This document shows, one piece after another, positions 35,278 to 43,564 of a stretch of DNA of 64,000 nucleotides. Source of the stretch: Sphingomonadales bacterium UBA656 (GTDB taxonomy: Bacteria; Pseudomonadota; Alphaproteobacteria; Sphingomonadales; Sphingomonadaceae). The stretch covers positions 122,341-186,340 of the forward strand of contig DBOC01000015.1 in assembly GCA_002299895.1 (NCBI GenBank), written 5' to 3'. The notes below the pieces were generated by a model that did no database searches, was not told the DNA's origin, and saw only the letters and a program-made list of their open reading frames with translations. How positions within the stretch are numbered: the stretch's first letter is position 1; the number at the start of each line of letters is the position of its first letter. The position numbers and the translations under genes were made by a program.

Positions 35278-36378
35278 ATGGTAGCTCCTACACCCCCCGC
35301 ATATGATGCCTCGCTTGCCGATCATGGGTTTGAGGCAAAAGAACTTAAAGGGCTCATATACCCATTGGGGGATCATGCCCCGGTATATGGTGAAATTTAC
35401 CCCATTGCACCAGATATGGGTTGGACGCGGATGCCTGTGCCCGGCAATCTGGCGCATATTAATCTATGGCTTTTGGATGAAGCTGATGGGGGCTATGCCA
35501 TCGCGGATACTGGCCTTTTCATGCCAGCGACGATTGAACAATGGAAGGCGATGTTTGCTGGTGCCTTGGCTGATCGTGCGCTCAAGCGCATTTTTGTAAC
35601 CCACTTTCACCCCGACCATGTTGGCTGCGCGGGTTGGCTGGCCAATAAGTTCAAGGTTCCGATTTGGATGAACCGCACTGAATGGTTGATGGCACGGATG
35701 CTGACCAGCGAACAGTTGGAGCAGCCTCCAGAGGAAGTTCTCAACAATCGTCGATTTGCCGGTTTTGATGAGGCGCGCATCGATAAACTGCGCAAGGCAG
35801 GATGGGGCGGCTTTGCCCGCGCGGTGTCGCGTCTGCCGACGGGTCATGTCCGCATGGAAGATGAGCAAGTCATTCGCGTTGGGCGGCGCGACTGGACGGT
35901 TATGACGGGCGGTGGGCACACGCCTGAACATGCAAGCCTTGTCGATTTTGATAACAATATGATCATCGCTGGCGACCAGATTTTGCCGCGTATTACATCG
36001 AACGTGTCTGTCATGGACAGCGAGCCGGAGGCTGATCCACTAGGTGAATGGCTGGCGTCCATTGCGAAGTTCCGTGCGGCTTTGCCAGCAGATATGTTGG
36101 TGCTGCCTGCACATGGGGAGCCCTTTACCGGCGTGCATGTCCGTTTGGACAAGCTTGCCTCAGGGCATCATGAGCGCCTTGATAAGCTTGAATTGGCATT
36201 GCGTAACACCGAAATGCGGGCTGTTGACACTTTTTCGTTGCTTTTTGACCGAGAGATTGACGATAATGTCTATGGCTTAGCCACGGGCGAGGCACAGGCA
36301 CATTTGCGACATTTACATTTTGCCGGACGGATAAATTGTGAAATCCGCGATGGCGTTGGCTGGTATCACGCGGCATAA
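35278..36378 (+). CDS. MBL-fold metallo-hydrolase
   Basis: 366-residue metallo-beta-lactamase-fold hydrolase with the metal box THFHPDHVG (His109, His111, Asp113, His114), a second His in GGGHTPEHASL and metal-bridging Asp in IIAGDQILP. Extra C-terminal helical region after about residue 290, as in thioesterase/LACTB2-like members. GC-rich GCGGGGGG directly precedes ATG 35278. Physiological substrate unknown. Confidence 0.9.
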   Translation: MVAPTPPAYDASLADHGFEAKELKGLIYPLGDHAPVYGEIYPIAPDMGWTRMPVPGNLAHINLWLLDEADGGYAIADTGLFMPATIEQWKAMFAGALADRALKRIFVTHFHPDHVGCAGWLANKFKVPIWMNRTEWLMARMLTSEQLEQPPEEVLNNRRFAGFDEARIDKLRKAGWGGFARAVSRLPTGHVRMEDEQVIRVGRRDWTVMTGGGHTPEHASLVDFDNNMIIAGDQILPRITSNVSVMDSEPEADPLGEWLASIAKFRAALPADMLVLPAHGEPFTGVHVRLDKLASGHHERLDKLELALRNTEMRAVDTFSLLFDREIDDNVYGLATGEAQAHLRHLHFAGRINCEIRDGVGWYHAA

Positions 36379-36426
36379 TCTCACGATCATGGCTGCCTTA
36401 CCAAAAACAATAATCGGTAAGTGTGA

Positions 36427-36442
36427 CCGCAAAGCATTGCGG
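36427..36442. other. Inverted repeat upstream of dinB
   Basis: CCGCAA-AGCA-TTGCGG, perfect 6-bp arms, 32 bases before the chosen dinB start. Significance unknown; it is not an SOS box of the alphaproteobacterial GTTC-N7-GTTC kind. Confidence 0.25.
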
Positions 36443-36473
36443 ATCGCACGAGATCTTTAGTTTTTGGCGTGCG

Positions 36474-37571
36474 ATGGAAGGTGATCCCACTCTCATCCGC
36501 AAGATAATCCATGTCGACATGGATGCATTTTATGCCAGCGTTGAACAACGTGATAATCCCGATCTGCGCGGTAAGCCCGTTGCTGTTGGAGGTTCATCCA
36601 AGCGGGGCGTAGTGGCTGCGGCAAGCTATGAAGCGCGTGCTTTCGGTGTGCGCTCGGCAATGCCTTCCGTGACCGCACAAAGGCAATGCCCAGACCTGAT
36701 TTTTGTAAAACCAAGATTTGAAGCCTACAGAGCGGTCTCCCGCCAGATTCGGGATATATTCGCGCGTTATACCGACCTTATCCAGCCGCTCTCGTTAGAT
36801 GAAGCCTATCTTGATGTCACCAATGACAAGCAAAGCATCGGTTCCGCAGTAAAAATCGCCAAGGCAATCCGTGCAGCGATCCGCGAGGAGACGGGCCTCA
36901 CCGCGAGCGCCGGTGTAAGCTACAACAAGTTCATTGCAAAGCTGGCCAGCGACCAGAATAAACCTGATGGAATGTGCGTCATTTTGCCGGATCAAGGCCC
37001 GGAGTTCGTCGCCAGCTTACCAGTCCGCCGATTTCATGGTGTCGGACCACGTACTGCGGAAAAAATGGCAAAACTCGGCGTCAATACGGGTGCCGACCTT
37101 GCGCTCAAGGATGAAGCGTGGCTGTTGCAGCATTTTGGCAGCTGGGGGGGTTATTTATTCTGGGCTGCACGGGGCATCGACCACCGTCCGGTCAACGCAA
37201 ATGCTGTGCGCAAGTCTGTCGGCGCCGAAAGTACCTATTTTGATGATAAGCGCAGCGCGGCCGAACTGCACGATGCTCTAGAAGAAATAATAAATGTCGT
37301 ATGGGACCGCATAGAGCGGAGCCAAGCGCAGGGCAGGACATTGGTGCTAAAGGCGCGCTATTCGGATTTCCGTACAATCACGCGCTCCCGTACGGTTGCG
37401 CAAGCGTTAACCGATCGAGCGGCAATGGCGCAACTTGGCCATGCGCTGCTTGAGCAAATACTCCCCGTTGAGATGGGGGTTCGCCTTCTTGGACTGACAC
37501 TGTCCGGTTTGGTAGACCACAAAGAAATCACCCATGGTGCAACGCCGCAGGGACAATTTACATTTGATTGA
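36474..37571 (+). CDS. dinB: DNA polymerase IV
   Basis: 365-residue Y-family translesion polymerase. Catalytic acidic residues are Asp15 in HVDMDAFYASVE and Asp109/Glu110 in SLDEAYLD. The thumb (VRRFHGVGPRTAEKM) and little-finger domains follow. Start ATG 36474 yields the usual short lead before KIIHVDMD; GTG 36423 is an alternative, and neither has a clear Shine-Dalgarno. The C-terminal end (GQFTFD) resembles a beta-clamp-binding QLxLF-type tail. Confidence 0.93.
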   Translation: MEGDPTLIRKIIHVDMDAFYASVEQRDNPDLRGKPVAVGGSSKRGVVAAASYEARAFGVRSAMPSVTAQRQCPDLIFVKPRFEAYRAVSRQIRDIFARYTDLIQPLSLDEAYLDVTNDKQSIGSAVKIAKAIRAAIREETGLTASAGVSYNKFIAKLASDQNKPDGMCVILPDQGPEFVASLPVRRFHGVGPRTAEKMAKLGVNTGADLALKDEAWLLQHFGSWGGYLFWAARGIDHRPVNANAVRKSVGAESTYFDDKRSAAELHDALEEIINVVWDRIERSQAQGRTLVLKARYSDFRTITRSRTVAQALTDRAAMAQLGHALLEQILPVEMGVRLLGLTLSGLVDHKEITHGATPQGQFTFD

Positions 37572-37636
37572 TTGAAAATTGAAATTTTTTGTCATATATC
37601 ACTAAACTGTAATGCATATATAATACAGGATGTGAG

Positions 37637-38281
37637 ATGGCGCGCCCGCAGACCGATATAGATGCTGGAAGAATTGCATTGTTGGAAGTTGTCGACGACT
37701 TGGTGCGCAGGCGTGGGTCGGTAGACATTTCGATGACAGATCTGGCGGCTGCCGCGGGCATGTCACCATCTAATTTGTATCGCTTTTTCGATAACAAAGA
37801 AGCCTTGCTTGAGGCTGTTGCCGAGCGCTTTTTTGCCGAAAAAATCCAAATAATGGTTGAAGTAACTGAATCCGATCTACCCGTTCAAGGCAAGATGTAC
37901 CAATATTTTGCACGGCGTTATCTCGCGATGGTCGCCCAATATGAAGCAGAACCGGATCTACTGAAAAGCTATCTGGAAATTGGGCAACAATATTTTGAAG
38001 TTGTCCGCGGCTATGTAGATCTAGGAGATCATTATCTCTCGCTAATTGTCGCAGAAGCCATGGAGCAGGGTTATTTTGATGGACTCTCAATCGATGAAAC
38101 GGTGTCATTAATCAACCAGATGGTGCAGTGCTACACCAATCCGGACGCGCTTTTTTACGTCGGCACGGCTAAGTTGAGGGTGGAGAAGCTTGCAACGATT
38201 GTTGATACAATTTTTCGGGGGCTAGGTAAAAAATCGTCGGCACAAACGCTTGTGCAACCGCATATCAGAATCGTTTCGTAA
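37637..38281 (+). CDS. TetR/AcrR family transcriptional regulator
   Basis: 214 residues. The N-terminal helix-turn-helix is at about 30-55 (ISMTDLAAAAGMSPSNLYRFFDNKEALL); the C-terminal ligand-binding part is helical. Its 65-bp upstream spacer is strongly AT-rich, with a perfect TATAAT at 37619-37624, 12 bases before the ATG. Likely controls itself and possibly the enzyme run that begins at 38459 in the same direction. Ligand unknown. Confidence 0.9.
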   Translation: MARPQTDIDAGRIALLEVVDDLVRRRGSVDISMTDLAAAAGMSPSNLYRFFDNKEALLEAVAERFFAEKIQIMVEVTESDLPVQGKMYQYFARRYLAMVAQYEAEPDLLKSYLEIGQQYFEVVRGYVDLGDHYLSLIVAEAMEQGYFDGLSIDETVSLINQMVQCYTNPDALFYVGTAKLRVEKLATIVDTIFRGLGKKSSAQTLVQPHIRIVS

Positions 38282-38458
38282 GCCGCAGTGATAGCAAGGC
38301 TGTCTTACAGACGCTGACTTTTTCATGGCCGAGTCAGGTGCGGCATTCTGCCAAACACCGACGCTTGATATGTATCTACCACTTTAGCGCATAATCACTT
38401 TTACAATGTCACAACGCTGATTTAAGCACATGATTAACTCGGAAGGGAGTGAGCATTT

Positions 38459-38872
38459 ATGCGTGTCGACAATGCGATTTTTCCATCAATGGAACAGGCT
38501 ACGGCATTTTTCGGCGGTCCTGAAAACGGGCCGTTTGTCATGGTCAATTTGTTGAGGTTCAAAGACAAAGCGGAATATGCCGATGGTAGCGATGCCGATC
38601 TGTCGGGCGCAGCGGCTTATGCCCGCTACGGAAAGGCTATTCAGGCTTGTCTGGCTGCCATCGGTGGCCGTCAGATTTACGCAGGTAACGTTACTGGGAT
38701 GATGATCGGTGAAGTTGAGGACCAATGGGACATGATCGCTTTGGTCGAATACCCGTCGCTAGCAGCCATGCAAAAAATGATATCTTCGCCTGAATATCAA
38801 GCCATTGAGATCCATCGTAAGGCAGGGCTAGCTGGCCAGTTAAACATTCGCACCAGTCAGATTGGACGTTAA
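38459..38872 (+). CDS. DUF1330 domain-containing protein
   Basis: 137-residue ferredoxin-fold alpha/beta-barrel protein: FVMVNLLRFKDKAEY and the C-terminal IALVEYPSLAAMQKMISSPEYQA are DUF1330 hallmarks. Some relatives act in small-molecule catabolism, but no reaction can be assigned. GGAAGGGAG lies upstream of ATG 38459. First of a run of co-directional genes; one base separates it from the next ATG. Confidence 0.85.
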   Translation: MRVDNAIFPSMEQATAFFGGPENGPFVMVNLLRFKDKAEYADGSDADLSGAAAYARYGKAIQACLAAIGGRQIYAGNVTGMMIGEVEDQWDMIALVEYPSLAAMQKMISSPEYQAIEIHRKAGLAGQLNIRTSQIGR

Positions 38873-38873
38873 T

Positions 38874-39815
38874 ATGAAACCCATGAAGAACCGCATGACC
38901 GACCTGCTCGGCGTCGAGTATCCTATCATTCAGGCGCCAATGGGTTGGATCGCGCGGGCGCAACTAGCATCGGCGGTATCGAACGCGGGTGGGCTTGGCA
39001 TCATCGAAACATCCTCTGGTGAATTGGATGAAGTGCGCGCTGAAATCATCAAAATGCGCGAACTTACCGATAAGCCCTTCGGGGTGAACATTGCCCAAGC
39101 CTTTGTCCGTGATCCGGGCATTGTGGATTTTGTCGTCGACCAAGGCATCAAATTCGTAACGACATCAGCAGGTGACCCTAACAAATATTGCGGTCCGTTG
39201 AAGGCGGCGGGGCTTACGGTGTTTCATGTGGTGCCAACCTTGGCAGGCGCGCTGAAGGCCATCGATGCTGGTGTGGACGGTCTGGTCGTTGAAGGCGGCG
39301 AGGGCGGAGGTTTCAAAAACCCTAAGGATGTCGCATTGATGGTCCTGCTTCCGCTTATCCGGAGCAAAGTTGATGTGCCTATTGTGGCCGCTGGTGGTAT
39401 CGTCTGCGGCCGCACAATGGCAGCCGCATTCGCACTAGGCGCTGAGGCTGTGCAAATGGGGACGCGGATGGTCAGCGCAGCGGAATCTCCCGTGCACCAT
39501 AACTGGAAAGACGCCATCATAAACGCGAAGGAAACCGATACGCTTTTCCTCAACCGCCATGGGCCGGGGCCTGCATTACGCGCCTTGCGAACGGAAAGAA
39601 CGACGAAGCTGGATCTTGAACCAACGGACAATATCATGGCCGAAATGCGCGGTGTGCTTGATTTGTATTTCGGTGGCGACATGGAGGCCGCAGTGGCGCT
39701 TTCCGGACAAGTGGCCGGACGCATTGAGTCGGTGAAACCCGCTAAGCAAATCATCAATGAGGTGATGGAGGAGTTTTGTGACGTCATGCATGATTTGCAG
39801 CGTGACTATCTGTAG
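38874..39815 (+). CDS. NMO/FabK-like FMN-dependent oxidoreductase
   Basis: 313-residue TIM-barrel flavoprotein of the nitronate monooxygenase / 2-nitropropane dioxygenase family. Family marks include IIQAPMGWIA at the N-terminus, VPIVAAGGIVCGRTMAAA and ALGAEAVQMGTRM (FMN phosphate site). In the EGxExGGH motif that holds the catalytic His in characterised members, this protein reads EGGEGGGFKN, so the His is absent. Nitronate oxidation is therefore doubtful; an enoyl-reductase-like or isomerase role is possible. Alternative start ATG 38883. Confidence 0.82.
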   Translation: MKPMKNRMTDLLGVEYPIIQAPMGWIARAQLASAVSNAGGLGIIETSSGELDEVRAEIIKMRELTDKPFGVNIAQAFVRDPGIVDFVVDQGIKFVTTSAGDPNKYCGPLKAAGLTVFHVVPTLAGALKAIDAGVDGLVVEGGEGGGFKNPKDVALMVLLPLIRSKVDVPIVAAGGIVCGRTMAAAFALGAEAVQMGTRMVSAAESPVHHNWKDAIINAKETDTLFLNRHGPGPALRALRTERTTKLDLEPTDNIMAEMRGVLDLYFGGDMEAAVALSGQVAGRIESVKPAKQIINEVMEEFCDVMHDLQRDYL

Positions 39816-39823
39816 GATTTGAT

Positions 39824-40219
39824 TTGGACCCCGTCCTCGAAGAATTTTTAAGCGATCCAGCGGCGGACGTTTCTGCGCTACACGATGTTGCGCGGATTAA
39901 GGGAATATTGGAGCAATGTGGTCGCGAAGGACGCGCCATCAGCTATTCCGAGCTTTTGTTGAACCTTGGCTTCCGCTTCACACGGCCAAAAATGCGCGCG
40001 GTGTGCAAGACGCTGGATAAGATAGACCAAATCACCGCCGGCGAAGGGGCGCCTGCGCTCGCAGTACTTGTGGTACGTGAAGGCGACGGCTTGCCTGGGC
40101 AGGGGTGGTGGACAGGGCGGACCGATTATCAGGGTGAATGGACCGGACCGCAAGCGCATGCCCATATCCGAAAGCTTCAGGATGATGTGTTCGCATATTG
40201 GCAAAAACGTGCGCTTTGA
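39824..40219 (+). CDS. Uncharacterised 131-residue protein (TTG start)
   Basis: No ATG is available; TTG 39824 follows AGGA by six bases. The sequence has an N-terminal helical part (ISYSELLLNLGFRFTRPKMRAVCKTLDKID), reminiscent of a winged-helix or alkyltransferase-like fold, then AVLVVREGDGLPGQGWW and a hydrophilic end. The family looks conserved in sphingomonads but I cannot assign a function. Sits eight bases after the flavoprotein gene. Confidence 0.75.
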   Translation: MDPVLEEFLSDPAADVSALHDVARIKGILEQCGREGRAISYSELLLNLGFRFTRPKMRAVCKTLDKIDQITAGEGAPALAVLVVREGDGLPGQGWWTGRTDYQGEWTGPQAHAHIRKLQDDVFAYWQKRAL

Positions 40220-40255
40220 TCGCTTTTGTTCGCAGCAATTAAAACAGGAATGACA

Positions 40256-41059
40256 ATGCAACAGGCAAATGATTTTTTGGATGAAAGCAAGGCGCTAAGC
40301 ACGCTATTAGCATCTTTGTCCGAGGGAGATTTTGAAACGCCAACCCAGTTCAAGGGGTGGACCATCAACAACATCATCCGCCATTTGCACGTCTGGAATA
40401 TCGCAGTGGACCTGTCGTTGCATGACGAGACAGCGTTTGGCGCGTTTGTTACCGCGATGATGGCCGGCGTTCGCGGGGGTAAGTTGCCTGCGTTTGAGGA
40501 GAGCTATCTGGATGGGCTTTCTGGTCATGCATTACGAAACGCTTGGATAGAGCGTGCAGAAGCTACTGCCGTTGCATTTGCTGAGGCAGATCCTAAGCTT
40601 CGTCTCAAATGGGTCGGCCCAGATATGAGCGCGCTCAGTTCAATCACGGCGCGGTTGATGGAAACTTGGGCGCATGGGCAGGCGGTTTACGATGTGCTTG
40701 GCGTGGAGCGGCAGGACACTGATCGTATTGGAAATATCGCGCGCCTCGGCGTAAACACATGGGGCTTTACTTGGAAAAACCGCCGCACCGAGCCGCCTGG
40801 TCCGATGCCGAAATTGCGCCTATTCGCGCCATCTGGCGCAGTTTGGGAATATGGCGAACCCTCCGAAAGCGGCATGATCACAGGTAAAGCGACAGAATTT
40901 TGTCAAGTCGTCACCCAATGCCGCAACATCGCAGACACAGCGCTTGAAGTCACAGGCGAAGTCGCGCATCAATGGATGGAAATTGCGCAATGTTTTGCGG
41001 GGCCACCGCAGGACCCACCAGCAAAAGGTATAAGGCAGCGCGCCGACAGGGGAGTTTGA
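40256..41059 (+). CDS. TIGR03084 family DinB/MDMPI-type metal-binding protein
   Basis: 267 residues resembling TIGR03084, a mycothiol-dependent maleylpyruvate-isomerase-like family. A four-helix bundle N-terminus carries metal-ligand-type histidines in NIIRHLHVWN and METWAHGQAVYD. Function unknown; sphingomonads do not make mycothiol, so another thiol or none is used. I start at ATG 40256, six bases after AGGA, rather than ATG 40250, which touches it. Followed after six bases by the amidohydrolase. Confidence 0.82.
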   Translation: MQQANDFLDESKALSTLLASLSEGDFETPTQFKGWTINNIIRHLHVWNIAVDLSLHDETAFGAFVTAMMAGVRGGKLPAFEESYLDGLSGHALRNAWIERAEATAVAFAEADPKLRLKWVGPDMSALSSITARLMETWAHGQAVYDVLGVERQDTDRIGNIARLGVNTWGFTWKNRRTEPPGPMPKLRLFAPSGAVWEYGEPSESGMITGKATEFCQVVTQCRNIADTALEVTGEVAHQWMEIAQCFAGPPQDPPAKGIRQRADRGV

Positions 41060-41064
41060 AAAGC

Positions 41065-42369
41065 ATGAAGAACGTTGTTTTTGTTTCATTAGGCGCAGCC
41101 TTGCTAGCGAGTACATCAGTGGCCGCGCAAACTAATGACGTCGTTACTGTCATCCATGCCGGCAAGCTATTGGACAAGCCTGGAAACCCGCCGCGTGGTC
41201 CATCTACGATTGTTATTCGCAACGGGAAAATCGCTGAACTTCTGTTTGGACATCAGCCGGGGCCAGCGGGCGCGACGCTGATCGATCTGAAAGACAAATT
41301 CGTCCTCCCGGGGTTGATCGACAGCCATGTGCATTTGGATAGCGACGCAGGTGGAAATGCAGCGTTGATTGAGGCCGTTACCGACAGTCCGGCACGCGCC
41401 GCGTATCGCGCCGCGGGTAACGCAAAGAAAACGTTGATGGCCGGTTTTACGACGGTGCGAAATATGGGCGATGGCACTGGCGCAACGCTCGCCCTGCGCG
41501 ACGCCGTTGCTGCAGGCGAACTTCCCGGGCCCAGAATTATTGATGCGGGCCGTTCGATCTCAACGACTAGCGGACATATGGATGCTACGCTTTCGGTCTC
41601 CGAAGACCTTCATGCCAGTATCGGTCAGGAAAATTTGTGTGATGGCGTTGAAAGCTGCCGTCAGGCAATCCGCAAACAGGTCCGGCGCGGCGTGGACGTG
41701 ATCAAGATAGCAACCACGGGCGGCGTAAATAGCCGCATTGGAGCGGGACTTGGACGACAGTTGTTCGATGATGAAGTGAAGGCTTTGGTTGATACCGCGC
41801 ATCTTTATGGCAAGAAAGTTGCCGTGCATGCCCATGGCGACGATGGCGTCAACATCGCCTTAGCTGCTGGCGCGGACTCAATTGAGCACGGCACCATGAT
41901 AACCGACGAGAGCATCAAATTGTTCAAAGCGGCAGGCGCTTATTATGTACCGACGCTTTCTACGGTAAATGGGTATCTTGAGCGGCTTGCCGCAAACCCC
42001 AATGCCTATCCGCCCGACGTTTTGGCGAAAGTGCAATGGCGCATTGGCGTCACCGGCAAGAGCCTTGCCAAGGCCTATCCCGCAGGCGTGAAAATTGCAT
42101 TTGGGACAGATGCCGGTGTTTCTAAGCATGGCCGGAACGCAGATGAATTTGAATTGATGGTAAAGCATGGCATGCCCGCCAGCGCCGCTATTCAGGCCGC
42201 GACAATGAATGCCGCCACCTTATTGGGTGTCGAGAAAGAGGTAGGATCGCTCGAACCGGGTAAGGCGGCGGATGTGATTGCCGTAGCAGGTGACCCCATA
42301 ACGGACATCACCACGTTGAAATCGGTGCGTTTCGTTATGAAGGATGGACGCGTTTTTAAGGCTGAATGA
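41065..42369 (+). CDS. Exported amidohydrolase (prolidase-like)
   Basis: 434 residues with a signal peptide (MKNVVFVSLGAALLASTSVAAQ), so probably periplasmic. Binuclear metal-site residues are visible: His88 and His90 (DSHVHLD), probable carboxylated Lys214 (VIKIATTGG), His255 (VHAHGDD), His275 (IEHGT) and Asp349 (FGTDAG). Such enzymes in proteobacteria often cleave Xaa-Pro or aryl dipeptides. AGGGGAG supports ATG 41065. Overlaps the convergent DUF2855 gene by 14 bases. Confidence 0.9.
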   Translation: MKNVVFVSLGAALLASTSVAAQTNDVVTVIHAGKLLDKPGNPPRGPSTIVIRNGKIAELLFGHQPGPAGATLIDLKDKFVLPGLIDSHVHLDSDAGGNAALIEAVTDSPARAAYRAAGNAKKTLMAGFTTVRNMGDGTGATLALRDAVAAGELPGPRIIDAGRSISTTSGHMDATLSVSEDLHASIGQENLCDGVESCRQAIRKQVRRGVDVIKIATTGGVNSRIGAGLGRQLFDDEVKALVDTAHLYGKKVAVHAHGDDGVNIALAAGADSIEHGTMITDESIKLFKAAGAYYVPTLSTVNGYLERLAANPNAYPPDVLAKVQWRIGVTGKSLAKAYPAGVKIAFGTDAGVSKHGRNADEFELMVKHGMPASAAIQAATMNAATLLGVEKEVGSLEPGKAADVIAVAGDPITDITTLKSVRFVMKDGRVFKAE

Positions 42370-43444
42370 TGATACCCTTTTTGGGGTCTGTCCGGCCTTG
42401 AAGGGTCTCCACAAAGGCGGTTTCAGCAGCCTTAAGTCCGGCGCGCATTTCAATGTCCACAACGCCATCGGCCGCAGTTAGAAAGCTTTTCCAACTGCGG
42501 CCAACGGCTTCGCCAAAGCCTTTTGGTCCCAGTTCCTGAATTGTCGCGACAGCGTGATCGGGGGCGAAAAACAGAATGGGTTTTGGTCCAGGCATTTCGC
42601 CGCCACCGGCGCCAGCACTATTTGGTCCTCGTGCGTCAACATGGGTGGCCCCGACCAAGCAGCTATATGTTAGATGATTGGCCAGCTTTTCGTGAATCTT
42701 GCGGAGAAGCTGCGAATTGCCGGCAAAATCGACACATACCGATGCGATTTGGGATAGGGCGCTAATGTCATCATAGGCCATGACCTCGTCGTAAAAGCCA
42801 GTCTCGGCGACAAAGCCGACATTGCCTTTCGAGGTTAGGCCGATGCGTTTAATGCTAGGTGATAAATCCTTCGCCACGCTCGCAAGACCCATTGCCGTTT
42901 TGGATGACGCGCTAGTGATGATGAGATTCTCTGCCCCAAACCAGCCTTCGCGGCGGAGCATGGCTTCAATAAGAAAGCCGGTTTTGAACAAAGGTCCGAA
43001 TAACATACGCTCCGCCTCTTTGGTGGGGTCATGTTCAGGGTCAGCGGCAAGGCGGCTATACTGGTTATAGATGGGGCTCATGGGCTGCCGGTGCGCGGCC
43101 ATGTCGGTGAAACCGCCGGCAGTCACTTTGCCAGGCAGAACATCCAGATGCGTCCCCATCGGTAAATAGCCATAGACGCGCTCGCCAACCGCAATATCGG
43201 GGCAGTTTGATTCTAAAACCTTTGCATGGCCCCACATCGGCACGACACCAAAATCCCCATCTGCTGGGAAAAAATTCCAATAGCCAAACTGGTCCCCGAT
43301 GACGGCGTAAGTGATGTTGTTAGCGGTGACGGAGAAGCTTTCGACAAGCAAACGAACCGCATTTGCGCCGAGCAGCGGTAATGCCGTTTCATGCACCTGC
43401 GATTGTGTTAGCGCCTGTTTGTTTACCCAGATTGTCGATGCCAT
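42356..43444 (-). CDS. DUF2855 family protein
   Basis: 362 residues of DUF2855, distantly related to medium-chain dehydrogenases: an N-terminal GroES-like part (FSVTANNITYAVIGD, then VPMWGHAKV) and a Rossmann-like part (LIITSASSKTAMGLA). The NAD(P) glycine-rich loop is SASSKTA rather than GxGxxG. A family reaction is not established. Divergent from ribB; its 3' end overlaps the amidohydrolase gene. Confidence 0.85.
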   Translation of the reverse strand: MASTIWVNKQALTQSQVHETALPLLGANAVRLLVESFSVTANNITYAVIGDQFGYWNFFPADGDFGVVPMWGHAKVLESNCPDIAVGERVYGYLPMGTHLDVLPGKVTAGGFTDMAAHRQPMSPIYNQYSRLAADPEHDPTKEAERMLFGPLFKTGFLIEAMLRREGWFGAENLIITSASSKTAMGLASVAKDLSPSIKRIGLTSKGNVGFVAETGFYDEVMAYDDISALSQIASVCVDFAGNSQLLRKIHEKLANHLTYSCLVGATHVDARGPNSAGAGGGEMPGPKPILFFAPDHAVATIQELGPKGFGEAVGRSWKSFLTAADGVVDIEMRAGLKAAETAFVETLQGRTDPKKGIIIQP

Positions 43445-43515
43445 TTTTGGTCCTCATGTTCAGGGGCATAACGGGCTGAAGTTGTGCATTCAATAGCAGC
43501 AATTGTGCATATTGA

Positions 43516-43541
43516 TGTGATTATGTTCTTTGACAATCACA
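43516..43541. promoter_or_regulatory. Inverted repeat in the DUF2855/ribB divergent spacer
   Basis: TGTGATT-N12-AATCACA lies 24 bases before the ribB ATG and overlaps a TTGACA hexamer (43530-43535). Two direct copies of TTGTGCAT occur just upstream, near 43480 and 43503. Candidate operator for the divergent pair. No FMN-riboswitch structure fits in the 120-bp spacer. Confidence 0.35.
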
Positions 43542-43564
43542 CTGCAATGTGAAAAAAGCGAATC

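Noticed and set aside
36379..36473. LexA/SOS box upstream of dinB
   Set aside because: No GTTC-N7-GTTC or GAAC-N7-GAAC pattern in the spacer; only an unrelated CCGCAA/TTGCGG inverted repeat.
43445..43564. FMN riboswitch before ribB
   Set aside because: The 120-bp spacer lacks the conserved RFN-element blocks and is too short for the full element.
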